A stretch of 23,620 bases of DNA from Arsenophonus sp052174495 (GCA_052174495.1 JBQMRR010000109.1:1-23620), one strand, 5' to 3'; numbered from the stretch's first letter, positions 1 to 9,184 are shown. The notes: generated from the letters alone by a model not told the origin. Made by a program: numbers and translations.

Positions 1-1200
1 ATACATAGATACATATAGATATATTACCCTGAGTATTTTTTAGAGAAATGAAAATTATCATCCTGTTTGTCATTTGTCAGATCTATCAGGCAAGATATCT
101 TTATGTTTATCCTAGTGGCAAGAAGACTAGAATTATCTCTGTTCCCTATAAGTGATAAATTTATCGGGAATTATACACTGTTAATTATTATCTCTCATGC
201 AGTTATATCCAGCGTTATCGGTTTGGATTTGAACGTTTTTAAAATCGGATAATCGTGACTAGAGATAATTAGTACTTATATATCATATATTAGGAGAAAA
301 TGAAGACTAAATCAGACGTATTACTATATCTCCTCTTTGTGTATAATAAAATTAAGTTGGTCTGTCATTATCAATTTCGGTAAAAGGAGAGATCATAAAA
401 CGTTTTAGATTAAAAAGGTAATGTATAAATATGTGAGTTACTTGGTGTCTTTATAATTTTATGTAGTTTACGCTTTCTAAGAGATTTATTATGAGACATC
501 TGATTGAATTTCTAAAAATTAATATACCACAGAGTATAAACAGTATTCAGATCATGAATATGCCAGTAGTAGAGTAACTTAGCTCCTAACACCTAGTTAG
601 CTATATCCTAATCATAGGAAGGATAATTATAACGACAACACCGCTATATATCGAGACCCAGATTGTACCGATGCCGTCGCATTTTTTGCCGGGAATAGAC
701 TGGGTTCTCTGTAATGTTGCAAGTTAAAAGGTCAAAAACGAAGAGCGACGGTGAAAGTAGGACTCTGAATTGTATGATTAATTACTAGTGTCAAAATAGC
801 CAGAAAATTTGCAGTGGGTGATGAAGTGCTGTTCAATTTTTGCAAATTAACCTTGCCAAAAGGTTGGAAGGATGGTTATGGGTCTGGCATGGCTTATGGA
901 CCAGCAAATTAAAGGTGGCATCTTTATGCCATCTCGCGATAGATAACACGTATTACGGTTTTGTTAATGTATGACGTTACCGAGAGTAATTTTACTCCAA
1001 TTTACATCAGAATAACCGTATTATAAATAATTTCAAAGCTGCTTAGGATATTTATCTACATCATATGGATACCCCCCTTTCGTATTGGGGGCTTATATGT
1101 AGTTATGGACGCCTAATTAAGAATAACGGTGATTCGGTACTAGATTTTAGTTATTGGGCTTTTCTTGATCAAATTCACATACTGAAACCCCCGTTTATTT
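1..1200. other. Decayed DNA without a recognisable gene
   Basis: No intact reading frame or RNA gene is visible. The base composition changes from very AT-rich (1-550) to a more balanced stretch (about 600-1200), which suggests a former gene lies in the second part. Short plus-strand frames there, for example around 815-890 and 1130-1190, run for 15-30 codons before a stop or a shift. I could not assign them to a family. A 61-codon open frame at 67-252 has no ribosome binding site and no family resemblance, so I treat it as chance. Confidence 0.4.
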
Positions 1201-2050
1201 AACTTTAAAGGATGATAATTTTTTGGCCAACCAGGCTTCGGAAAATTCACTACACTAGTAGTGCCTATGTTGCTCTCTATCTTGCATATTGTACTTTATA
1301 ATTAAAAAGCTTACTGTTACGACTAAGTGTTCCATTGAAGATTTACAAAAGGCCGTATTTATGTGGAGATTTAGATACTAATTATCGCCGAATCAGAAAA
1401 CATCTAGGAAATAAAATGCGCGTAGCTATTATTGATGGCTTCTTATGCCTTGCGCTGTAATTTGAACGCTATTTCAAATATTGAAATATTCGATGAGGTA
1501 TCTGCATTAATCATCATTAAAAGAATAATAACTGAATATCTACTGATGACAAGAGTTTATGTCAACGATGAACTCAATTATTATTGATCGGTTGGGAATT
1601 AAAGAGATATCTGCAAAACGGTTAGCTGATCCTCAATTGTTAATTGAGCTAATAAGCCAATGACTAGTATAACCCTTATACACGAACTACAAAGTCTACT
1701 ATCACCGAGTAGATTGAGGTAGACGATCACGATCTAATAAAGCATTATTTGCTAGCTTGAAAAAGTATTTATTTGTTATTTTATCGGCAGAGAATACTGT
1801 TATTACGGAATTGTCGAACACATTGTAGTGGTTGAATTGATTGCCTTCAGATGCACAATTTTTTGAATTGTATCAGACTAAAAGCAATGCGGAAGTGAAA
1901 ACTTACTGGCATCGAATACTGAATGAGATATACTCGTCGCAATTAGTACGTATTACACTATATCTCTCCTGAAGCAGTTGACCAACTGGTAGTGCATTTT
2001 ATTTCCATGATTGATAAAGATAGTTATACAGTGTTGCCGTTAGAATATTA
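1201..2050 (+). pseudogene. Decayed plus-strand gene(s) with a P-loop remnant
   Basis: Plus-strand coding traces persist in several frames. At 1225-1245 the DNA reads GQPGFGK followed by F-T-T, a Walker A P-loop whose Ser/Thr after Lys has become Phe. Further on, frames give DRLGIKEISAKRLADP (about 1587-1635), KYLFVILSAENTVITEL (about 1763-1815) and, near the end, EAVDQLVVHFISMIDKDSY, closing on a TAA at about 2048-2050. Frameshifts and stops separate these pieces, so the gene is dead. The P-loop implies an NTPase; a conjugation-type ATPase is possible given the other relics in the window, but I do not recognise the family. It may also be two neighbouring genes. It ends directly at the terminator of the convergent heat-shock gene. 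Confidence 0.4.
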
Positions 2051-2072
2051 AAGCGCCCACTATAGGGGCGCT
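2043..2072 (-). terminator. Rho-independent terminator of the Hsp20 gene
   Basis: A perfect 7-bp GC-rich stem (AGCGCCC at 2052-2058 with GGGCGCT at 2066-2072) encloses a 7-nt loop. On the minus strand it is followed by TTTAATATT. It lies 5 bp past the Hsp20 stop codon. The plus-strand side lacks a comparable T run, so it serves mainly the minus strand. Confidence 0.8.
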
Positions 2073-2076
2073 ACGT

Positions 2077-2571
2077 TTAAGAGGGATCGCGCTCAAGAAC
2101 ACGGCCTGATTGATTCTGAACACTAATAGCAATCTTTTGCGGTTTCTCCAGTTCAGGAATATCGTAGGTAAATTGCAAGGTTAATAGTCCTTTATCTAGA
2201 TTCGCCTCCTGGATTTTTATCCGATGCTCAAGACTAAAACTTAAAGAAAACTCATTTTTTCTAATACCCTGATGCAACCATTTGCTTCCATCTTTTTTTT
2301 CAACAAAATTTGTTCCTTCAATCTTTGGTTTACCGGTAAGGGTTAAATGGTTATTAAGAACTGAAATATCAAGTTCATCTTGCGCATATCCTGGTATGCT
2401 CACCGTCATTTCATAATGTTCTTTATCTTTTTGTAAAAGATTATAGGCTGGCGTATCAGCCAGCGGCTTTTCACCGGTCAAACGACTAAATAAATTATCT
2501 ATCTGAGTAAAACGATCAGATAGCAGATGATTGCTAAATGCCGGAATAAGAGAAAAAGAACGATAGGCCAT
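2077..2571 (-). CDS. Small heat-shock protein, Hsp20/IbpA-IbpB family
   Basis: Intact 164-residue ATP-independent holdase chaperone. Family members bind unfolding proteins, sit on aggregates in the cytoplasm and pass clients to DnaK and ClpB. The N-terminal arm (about 1-40) begins MAYRSFSLIPAF and contains DRFTQIDNLFSRLTG, as in enterobacterial Hsp20 proteins. The alpha-crystallin domain spans about 41-150, with HYEMTVSIPGY (52-62), KWLHQGI (97-103, close to IbpB) and ANLDKGLLTL (123-132), the family's A-x-x-x-x-GLL signature. IAISV (147-151) is the I-x-I tail motif used in oligomer assembly. It is about 20 residues longer than E. coli IbpA/IbpB. An AAGGAG site ends 6 nt before ATG, fixing the start. 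It is a single-gene unit with its own heat-shock promoter, leader hairpin and terminator. I cannot tell whether it is the orthologue of ibpA, ibpB or a separate Hsp20 lineage, so no symbol is given. Confidence 0.95.
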   Translation of the reverse strand: MAYRSFSLIPAFSNHLLSDRFTQIDNLFSRLTGEKPLADTPAYNLLQKDKEHYEMTVSIPGYAQDELDISVLNNHLTLTGKPKIEGTNFVEKKDGSKWLHQGIRKNEFSLSFSLEHRIKIQEANLDKGLLTLQFTYDIPELEKPQKIAISVQNQSGRVLERDPS

Positions 2572-2573
2572 AG

Positions 2574-2596
2574 TATTCTCCTTTAATAGGATAATA
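2574..2596 (-). promoter_or_regulatory. Leader hairpin hiding the Shine-Dalgarno site (RNA thermometer candidate)
   Basis: In the Hsp20 mRNA, UAUUAUCCU pairs with AGGAGAAUA across a 5-nt loop (AUUAA), giving eight base pairs and one internal A-G mismatch. The 3' arm contains the AGGAG ribosome binding site just upstream of ATG. Leaders of ibpA-type genes in gammaproteobacteria are known to carry ROSE-like thermometers that mask the Shine-Dalgarno site with an imperfect, weak stem. This hairpin has the right place and weakness but is shorter than a classical ROSE element and lacks its UUGCU motif, so the function is inferred. Confidence 0.6.
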
Positions 2597-2630
2597 GAAT
2601 GTTATTAACACTCAAGTTTACCTCCATAAT

Positions 2631-2657
2631 ATATGGGTCAGTTAATACGTTTTCAAG
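2631..2657 (-). promoter_or_regulatory. Sigma-32 heat-shock promoter of the Hsp20 gene
   Basis: On the minus strand the -35 box is CTTGAAA (2657-2651) and the -10 box is CCCATAT (2637-2631), separated by 13 nt. This matches the RpoH consensus CTTGAAA-N11-16-CCCATNT at every defined position. Transcription would start around 2622-2625 and give a leader of roughly 50 nt that includes the Shine-Dalgarno hairpin. Confidence 0.88.
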
Positions 2658-2679
2658 TGCGACAGGAATACAAGAGAGA

Positions 2680-3250
2680 AAATAATTTTACCCTTAACTA
2701 ACCTAAACCGTTTTATCGTCAAACCTCATATTGACGCGATACTGATATGGATTTACTAAAAACCTTTTTTACTAAAGATTGAAGTTCCTTATACATGAAT
2801 GCTGGCTTTTTTCTTGGATAACAACAAATTATTGCAACAAGACTTTATCTATATACATAATATTATCACCGATTTTTAGCTGCAAATATTATCCTTATAT
2901 CATGCTGTTAACGATTTCTTGTCATCATTGGATAGAAATGAATGGGGGGACACCTTTAAAAAATGTTGCACGAATGGTGTCGTTTAGGAGCCAGTATTGA
3001 TTGGCTCAGTGTCCCCTCATCTTTTTACGGAAACCTTTCGATTGTCTTTTCGATCGTGGCAAATCAAAATTTTGAAGAGCAAGAAAACGAGGGTATCCGC
3101 TCTATTAGTAGTAAGCGCATTAGGCTATCTTTATTTTCCTTAGTTATTGCATAGTGATTATGCATATGATATATGATAAATTTTATTCCTAACTTATCAA
3201 AACTTGATGTCATGTTATAAATGGGAGTGGCTCTCTATCTAGCTAATTAA
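2680..3250. other. Decayed region with short plus-strand coding traces
   Basis: There is no intact gene. Two overlapping plus-strand frames, 2779-3000 and 2963-3154, stay open for 60-70 codons, and the second reads WCRLGASIDWLSVPSSFYG and then KRIRLSLFSLVIA. They lack ribosome binding sites. The less AT-rich composition at 2930-3130 suggests eroded coding sequence, possibly the upstream part of the membrane-protein remnant that follows. I do not recognise a family. An imperfect inverted repeat (ATCGTCAA / TTGACGCGAT) lies at about 2714-2740. Confidence 0.3.
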
Positions 3251-3259
3251 TTTTATTTT

Positions 3260-3680
3260 CTGAATTTATTGTTAATTTTGAATGCTTACTATTATATTGG
3301 CTTATTGGCTTTGGCGCTGTTGTTTGAATTCATAGCATGATTTAATGAGTCATTAGATGAATCGAAAATTGCGACAATCTGTCCTTCCGTGATCAGTATA
3401 TCTCGCCGTGAAATGGTTATTTCATTGAATAACGCCGCAACAATACAGGTGAATATGTTTATCGAAAATGAAAACAATGGTTGAAGAGGTATTAATGAAA
3501 CTTTTCATTATATTTTGCAGGCGCAAAAACCAGTATTGAGCATTATGCTGACCGTTTATTGGGTATCAGCATCAATAAGAAAAATAATCTAGTTAACCGC
3601 GCTTTGTTTTTATTGATGTTTGATTATGTGTTTTTGCTTTTATTATTCAGCTGCGATTTAAATATGATTGTCAATTAAAT
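3260..3680 (+). pseudogene. Frameshifted membrane-protein remnant
   Basis: One plus frame gives a hydrophobic stretch (LLALALLFEFIA, about 3302-3340) and then NESLDESKIATICPSVISIS and REMVISLNNAATIQVNMFIE, up to about 3470. A shift near 3520 moves the reading to another frame giving KTSIEHYADRLLGISINKKN and the hydrophobic RALFLLMFDYVFLLLLF, to about 3655. The order (membrane segment, polar domain, membrane segment) and the nearby lytic transglycosylase recall small membrane proteins of integrative conjugative elements such as DUF4400/TIGR03747. The sequence match is weak and this is only a suggestion. Internal stops and the shift make it non-functional. The open minus-strand frame at 3292-3477 is its shadow. 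Confidence 0.4.
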
Positions 3681-4439
3681 TACTGGGATCACAGCAATAA
3701 AAATAATTCAATCGCATTTTATCAAAACTATGAAAGAGAAAAATATAAAAAGCAACACTTTATCAGAAATTTTTAAATCTAGAAATGATGATGCATATAC
3801 TAGGCCATCATAGTGGTTGTTATTTTACTTGCTGTTAGCAAGTTTTCCGGTATGTTTATAACTGCTTTTAACGATGAAATCGTTAACGTAGAAGCATTAC
3901 TGATATAATCACACGACATGCTCTAAAGCCACAGGGTAAAAATATCTATTTACCAATGGTCAAAAATGACAGGCACATTGATGCAGTTTAGAGCATCTTC
4001 GGAAAAATAACCATTAACGATAAGAAATCAAAAGGTCATAAAAATAGCCAATAGTTTTAGCTATCGGTGATGATCATCATTGCTTAAGAAAAGTATAAAA
4101 CTCAATTAATAATAAAGGAGGTTTTTGATTACTTATAAAATGTGCTCAGGAAGTCTATAGGAGAATTGCAACGAAATTGAACGATAGCACAATATTACAT
4201 AAGGTCTTGATTTCTTGTGCAAATAATATTGGTGACATTATAACCGAAAAAGTCGGAACACAATAAGCCAGATAACTGCTCGGTATAGATCAAGGTTTTA
4301 TTAATAGCGTTATTTTTAAATTTAACAATTAATTTCACATTCTTTTTAATTTTAAATCCTTTCGATGCAAAGCAGCAAATGGAGGGATCTTTTCTTTTTC
4401 TGCATTTAAGTAGCAAGTATTATATAGCGAAAATTATCA
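3681..4439. other. AT-rich spacer without a supported gene
   Basis: Plus-strand traces such as GKNIYLPMVKNDRHIDA (about 3936-3986) suggest further eroded coding sequence continuing the 3260-3680 remnant, but stops are frequent and no family is recognisable. The open minus-strand frame at 4195-4416 lacks a ribosome binding site and family features and is probably chance. Confidence 0.35.
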
Positions 4440-4905
4440 TCTTTTGGCTTATTACAAGCTTAACCATCACGTCAAGCTTATGCGTTTTTGTTTAATAAGG
4501 CAGGCAGCGTTATACCCAGGTTGAACCAAAACTGTTAAAAGCAATCATTCAACAAGAAGGCTATCTATCAGAAAAACCATAAACATCAATTATAATAAAC
4601 GAGGTGGTATTGGACTTGGATTATGTTATGAGCTGATGCAGGTTAATTCTACGTATATTCAAAGCTTTAAAAATGACTGTTGACTGATAATTAGCAGGGT
4701 TTACTTAATCAGTTATGTTTCAATGTTAAAATTAGTACAGGGATGCTGCTGAAATATTTGCGCAAGCTTAGTGGTAACTTAGCTTGCATTGGGTTATATA
4801 ACGCTAAGCTCTATCTCAGGAATTAAAAAACGCCTGCGCTATGCCCAAGCAGATTTATGCTCACTACTGCCAGCTTATAACCGATAAAAGAAAAAACTAT
4901 GAGAG
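4440..4905 (+). pseudogene. Lytic transglycosylase (SLT domain) remnant
   Basis: The plus strand reads RYTQVEPKLLKAIIQQEG at about 4508-4561, the conserved start of the SLT fold, in which the Glu of QQE is the catalytic acid. Downstream, across several frameshifts, appear NYNKRGG and IGLGL, LMQVNSTYIQSFKN, then a TGMLLKYL-like helix, GLYNAKL (about 4792-4812) and CAMPKQIYAHYCQL. The order Glu-N-GLMQ-N-LYNA matches VirB1/IagB/PilT-type specialised transglycosylases. These clip peptidoglycan so that type IV or type III secretion or conjugation machines can be assembled across the wall. A hydrophobic segment before the domain could be the old signal peptide. Multiple frame changes and a stop after QQEGYLSEK make it a pseudogene. 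It supports the idea that the membrane remnants on either side belonged to a transfer or secretion locus. Confidence 0.7.
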
Positions 4906-5730
4906 CAAGTAAGTCTGATGTTGCTGTGGATGTACGTATCACCGCACAAATTAGCGTGGTTATATCATAAAACATTTTTAAATTTTTATCACGAACGCCT
5001 GTTGTTTGAGATTGGTAGAGTGCTGAAGTAACGGTAATTATTTTATCATATTATCCATTCTGTTAATCATTTTTACGCCACAATAACTACAAGCGCCTGT
5101 TTTTTGGTTTTCTTAGCTTTTTATCTCTGTTCATCTATCTGGGGATGTGTCAATAGATGCTTACTACACTATTTTACGCTGGAATTTTCTGTGATAGGGA
5201 AAGAACCTATCTAGTATTTTCTATCCCCCCTAAAAGCAGATTAACTACTTTTCTCATTGGGTGTTAAGTCCTTTAGTATGTTTTTGACACTATGAATCTT
5301 CGTTTATCGTCGGAATAGTTATGTACAGTTTAATTTTAGTAATGATGTCTAGTTAAAATGGTAGAGCTGAGTATGTGGTTTTTCTTTTTGGTCCTATTTT
5401 AATCATCAGTGGTGTCCGCTATTTCAGGGAGTTTTTTTGATGACAAAAATATTTCTACCTCATCCAATGGTAAAAAATATCTACTACCGTTCAAGTACCG
5501 TTTTTGCTGCTTTTAATGAGGTGCGATGAAGATTAGATATATTAGGTAGATCGGAGATTACATTTAGGAGATCACATCTTAAAAACAATCGAAAAGCTAA
5601 AAATCCATCCTGGATTTATAGAAGTATTATGTGCTCTTATGGTTGTAACATTGGCGCCTTTATTAGAGAGTAAAAGTACAATGAATATTTGAAATAAATA
5701 GGAGTTCATTCTTTTAGGAGGTTATGTCAG
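4906..5730 (+). pseudogene. Decayed membrane-protein genes downstream of the transglycosylase
   Basis: The plus strand keeps hydrophobic patches in changing frames: SPHKLAWLYHKTFLNFYHER near 4945-5003, FLVFLAFYLCSSIWGC near 5099-5146, SSFIVGIVMYSLILVMMSS near 5294-5350, VVFLFGPILIISGVRYFREF near 5374-5433, and EVLCALMVVTLAPLLESKS near 5623-5678. This looks like at least two small inner-membrane proteins. No family can be named; position after an SLT transglycosylase makes a conjugation or secretion role plausible. No open frame survives at useful length. Confidence 0.4.
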
Positions 5731-5961
5731 GCAATTTAATAAGCTACAAAACGATATATTTATAACTATAATGATAGTTATTAAACTAATCGCTCAAAAA
5801 AAACGTATTATTACTGGCATGCAATAATAGGCTATTTTTGTAAGAGGTTATTGGTGAAAATTTTCTATTCTATAAGAAAGATTCTTACTATAGAGGTAGC
5901 ATAAAAAAGGAAACAGTCATACAGATCAAAGAGGCTCTTTCTTCACTCCATCCCATATTGT

Positions 5962-6001
5962 TACAATGAATATGTTAACTGCTTGGAACATATTCATTGT
6001 A
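5962..6001. repeat. Perfect 15-bp inverted repeat
   Basis: TACAATGAATATGTT (5962-5976) and its exact complement AACATATTCATTGTA (5987-6001) flank a 10-nt spacer (AACTGCTTGG). It is not followed by a T run, so it is not a typical terminator, and it does not resemble the dif consensus. It could be an operator, a terminal or transfer-origin repeat of a lost element, or a recent palindromic insertion. Confidence 0.75.
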
Positions 6002-6134
6002 GTTAGCGATATTGTTGCTAAATTTCCGATTACAGAAAAATATTTAACAATTTTAGTGGAAGGGGAATTCTCTAGCGAGAAACTACATCACAATGATAAA
6101 TTGTTTAGTTAATTATCAAATTATGCTCATTTCT

Positions 6135-6480
6135 GATATATGGGGTTTTGGAGATGGTAGTCGTGTACTTTATCCCCCCTTTCTGATTGTTTCATAAATA
6201 ATGTTAATAACAGAACCTGGTGGCTTCAACTCCCAAAAGGAATGTAACCGAAAGTTAAGGGAGAGCTACGGGAAGTTTGCCTACCAGACCCCAGTCACGA
6301 TACCGTTAATAAAGAAGCCTTTAATGTTTATTTGTAACATTACCATAGGCGAAGTATCCTGAATCAATGAAAGGGGGGGGAAGATAAAGAGAGAGCGAAA
6401 GAACCGCTGGTATTCTATGATTTCCCATTAGTGCACTGGTATCAAATAAGAATAACGAATTTAATTGAATTTTTTTATGA
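6135..6480 (+). mobile_element. IS256-family transposase fragment, copy E (central part)
   Basis: The DNA aligns with the better preserved copy C (about 16540-16870). Frames give GFWRW around a decayed GDGALGFW block, then WLQLPKGM, PKVKGELREVCLPD, a decayed FDVFV block, and near 6415 FYDFPLVHWY-like sequence followed by ITNLIE. These are the C-terminal half of the mutator/IS256 DDE transposase, which cuts and pastes the element. Neither the 5' half nor the true 3' end is present. A run of eight G's (about 6372-6379) marks one likely slippage site. Confidence 0.7.
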
Positions 6481-8080
6481 CAATCAATCTATAAAGATAA
6501 TTAATTCGAACATTATTAAGAATGCATATTTTAATAAAAAATTTATGTAAATAAAAATATTTTAAGTATATTTAAAGTATATTTAGTAATTATTAGTTCC
6601 TTATCTGGGATAGTTTACAATGCGTAAACTACAAACATACTACTAATGGTATTACTAAATGATTTTAAATTTAGTAAAGAAACTGCTCAAAATAATTTGT
6701 TTCAAAAAGGCTTAAACATATCACAATGATGCTGTATTGTAAGAGTTTAATTCCATGGTTAATAAGTTAAGAAATAATCACGTAAACATTATTGTTATGC
6801 TAAGTAAACAAAATGTAGAAATGCTTAATTCAATTTCCTTAACAATTGATTCTCTATACATTTTACAAAAAAAGAATAACGAAAAAATTTTTTTCATATA
6901 TTTAATGTTTATAAAAATAGAAGACTTGAAGTTCAACCAGACAATTAATTAACTTTTTAAAGAGAGAAGGAATAAATATAAATAAAACAATTGGTTTTCT
7001 ACGTATGTAAATAAGTTAATCTCCCTAGAAGGAACGCATAATCTAGTACTAGTATAGAAAAATAAAATTATTTATGCTACTATTATATCACCAAGAACAA
7101 ATCTTAAAATGGTTTAATTCTTCCGCCTAAGGAAATGAATTGTAAACCAGTTGTTTTTCATAGCTTTATTAAAAATAATTATTTTATTTATAATATGAAC
7201 GTTATGATAAGGGTTGGTTCTAATTTTCGGTCGTTTGTTCTAGACAGTATTTCTGATAAAAAATACGCGAGATTTTGTTAAAACAATTATATGAAGTTTA
7301 AAGAGATTATTCCAATCAGATTAGAACAAGTTAAAATATGGCTAGGAATATTATAGAGGTAACAGAAAATGATGAAAAAAAAGATTTTTATGGCTGAATT
7401 AGTTTATAATTCATTTGGTTATAATTAGCATAATACATTAAACTAAATATTAAGATTTAGTTCCGGTTAATATTAAGAATATTGAAAAGTAGGATTGAGT
7501 AATTGCACGATGCAATGTTAGTTGAAATTTTTTTATACTAGGTCTGTAATTATAACATTATCACTTTATTGAGTAATATTTAATATAAAACTGAATTAAG
7601 ATATAATTTTATTTTGTAGAAGGTACACTTCATAGAACTTGTAACGCTATCATCTTCCCATCTTTAATTTTTATATAAAAGACTTTTCACCTTCTTTGTA
7701 TCACTCTTTAAACATCTGCTCATAATTTGCACAAAACAAATAACCGATTTCGTTATAAATCGATATTTTAGTCATTTTGACACCTTTGTATAGCTAATTT
7801 TTTATTTTTATCCCTTTCTACTGGTCCAAAAGTCTTGTAATTTCTGGTTTTAATTAAAATTAAAGCTAAATTCTATATTAATAGAATCTGTTTATTGGAA
7901 ACTGTTACATCTCGGAAGAGAGTATGTTTTTTAAAGAATTCAAGTTTAATTTTGAACCAGTCTTTCATAGTAGACTGCAATAAAATTTTATTATCTAATA
8001 CTGATGGTTTGGTAATGTTTATTGTACAGCAAACATATCTATGCTAATAACGTATTAAAGAAGCTTTTTAGTTTTAGAAT
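6481..8080. other. AT-rich spacer, 1.6 kb, no supported gene
   Basis: Very AT-rich with stops in all frames. A 65-codon open frame at 6755-6952 (starting MVNKLRNNHVNIIVMLSKQN) has no ribosome binding site and no recognisable family. A short start MKFKEIIPIRLEQVKIWLG at about 7291 is cut by a stop after about 21 codons. I see no RNA gene, repeat or promoter that I would defend. Confidence 0.4.
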
Positions 8081-8081
8081 T

Positions 8082-8115
8082 TTAGAAAAGAAAAAGCCAA
8101 CCACGAAAGTTGGCT
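8082..8115 (-). terminator. Orphan Rho-independent terminator
   Basis: A perfect 7-bp stem (AGCCAAC 8095-8101 with GTTGGCT 8109-8115) encloses a 7-nt loop (CACGAAA on plus). On the minus strand it runs into TTTTTCTTTTCTA, a textbook terminator. No intact gene precedes it on the minus strand, so its gene has been lost or disrupted, or it ended a small RNA. Confidence 0.75.
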
Positions 8116-8445
8116 AACTTGTTTAAGGTGAAACTTTTTTATTTTTAATTTTTTAATCATTAAAATTAAACTAAGCTTATAGTATCAATCTAGTTTAAAA
8201 TATCAATGACTTATCTTCCTTAAAAAGATTAATTAATATTATAATTATATTTTTAAATTTTTAGTAAATCTAGTGAGATGAAATCAAGTTCCAGATCTAA
8301 ATATTTTATTAATCTATTTTCATCCTTAAATTGAATGTTGTCAACAGTGTTAGTACTGTATCTCTAAAAATATTTTGCTATTATATTATAAAAGCTAATG
8401 ACACGCTTCCGTGGTAAGCGTGGAGATACGATTAAGCAATGTGTT
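8116..8445. other. Spacer upstream of the orphan terminator, with a small inverted repeat
   Basis: This AT-rich stretch lies between IS256 copy A and the orphan terminator. A minus-strand frame (around 8345-8275) reads NIQFKDENRLIKYLDLELDF and then stops; it could be the last trace of the gene the terminator served. CACGCTT (8402-8408) and AAGCGTG (8416-8422) form a perfect 7-bp inverted repeat with a 7-nt loop. It has no T run on either side. Confidence 0.35.
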
Positions 8446-8449
8446 TACT

Positions 8450-9180
8450 AGTCATTTAAAAGTTATGTCCAGTTTTCTTCTGACTTTCAATAACTCTCTT
8501 TGAGTACAACTAGCTTCTCTTACATCTATACCCAGTGATGCCAATGATGAGCATCAGGTGAAGACGATTAGCATGTCTGATAAACTATTATCCCATTGGC
8601 CAAGAAATAAACGTAGAATGTATCGCTTAAAGCACATAGCTATTATTTATTGTTTATTACTCTTCAAGCCATTGCTCTTTTAATCTACTGATAGGTTTTT
8701 CTGTCAGAGAGACCCTGTGCTTTTTATTGAGAAACGCTCTGCAACTTAGTGAAAATCTCCGATGCAGATGCCTCGCAGATATAACCATAGCAACAACTCT
8801 TCGACATTTTGTATCATTCAGATAAAGCAGTAGTAACGAGCTGTTAAAGAACGCTCCACTATTATTTCTGTGATCCATTTGTTTTTATGCACTTTAATCT
8901 TAATATCATCAATATTAATTTGTATAAATTTTTCTATGCTAAATAACTATTCTGGATCTCGGTATTACACTCGTTGACGAAGGTGGTACCTATCAGCTTC
9001 CTAATAGGATTACGGATAAATTCATGTAATGAATTAGAGGTATATCTAGTTTCGCGGATACCTATAGGATAGACTGTTCATAACATATATCTCTCTCTAT
9101 TATTAAAAATATTCACGAAATTAATTGCAGGCTATCCTCACACACCAGCATCTGCAAAATTTCATACACCAGAAATAATC
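8450..9180 (-). mobile_element. IS256-family element, copy A, 5' half only
   Basis: The minus strand begins with the IS end (around 9175, reading TTTCTGGTGTATG), a leader shared with copies B, B', C and D, and a transposase ATG at 9081 (MNSLSYRYPRN, then stop). Eroded N-terminal sequence follows. A better frame from about 8820 to 8660 ends ISRLKEQWLEE, the hallmark linker before the catalytic domain. It then continues around 8600-8480 with an LLIIIG-like block (LIIGITG). The second half of the transposase is absent: the match ends near 8450 where unrelated AT-rich DNA begins, so the copy is truncated as well as riddled with stops. Confidence 0.75.
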
Positions 9181-9184
9181 ATAA

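Noticed and set aside
67..252. 61-codon plus-strand open frame
   Set aside because: No ribosome binding site, no family features and a composition like the surrounding AT-rich DNA; probably chance.
3292..3477. Minus-strand open frame of 61 codons
   Set aside because: It is the shadow of the better plus-strand membrane-protein remnant, which continues past both ends.
4195..4416. Minus-strand open frame of 73 codons with a basic N-terminus
   Set aside because: No ribosome binding site, no recognisable motif, and the flanking remnants are on the plus strand.
5962..6001. Inverted repeat as a dif or terminator site
   Set aside because: It lacks the conserved dif core and no T run follows on either strand; kept only as an unexplained repeat.
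6755..6952. 65-codon plus-strand frame rich in N, I and K
   Set aside because: Its composition is what very AT-rich DNA gives by chance; no ribosome binding site or family match.
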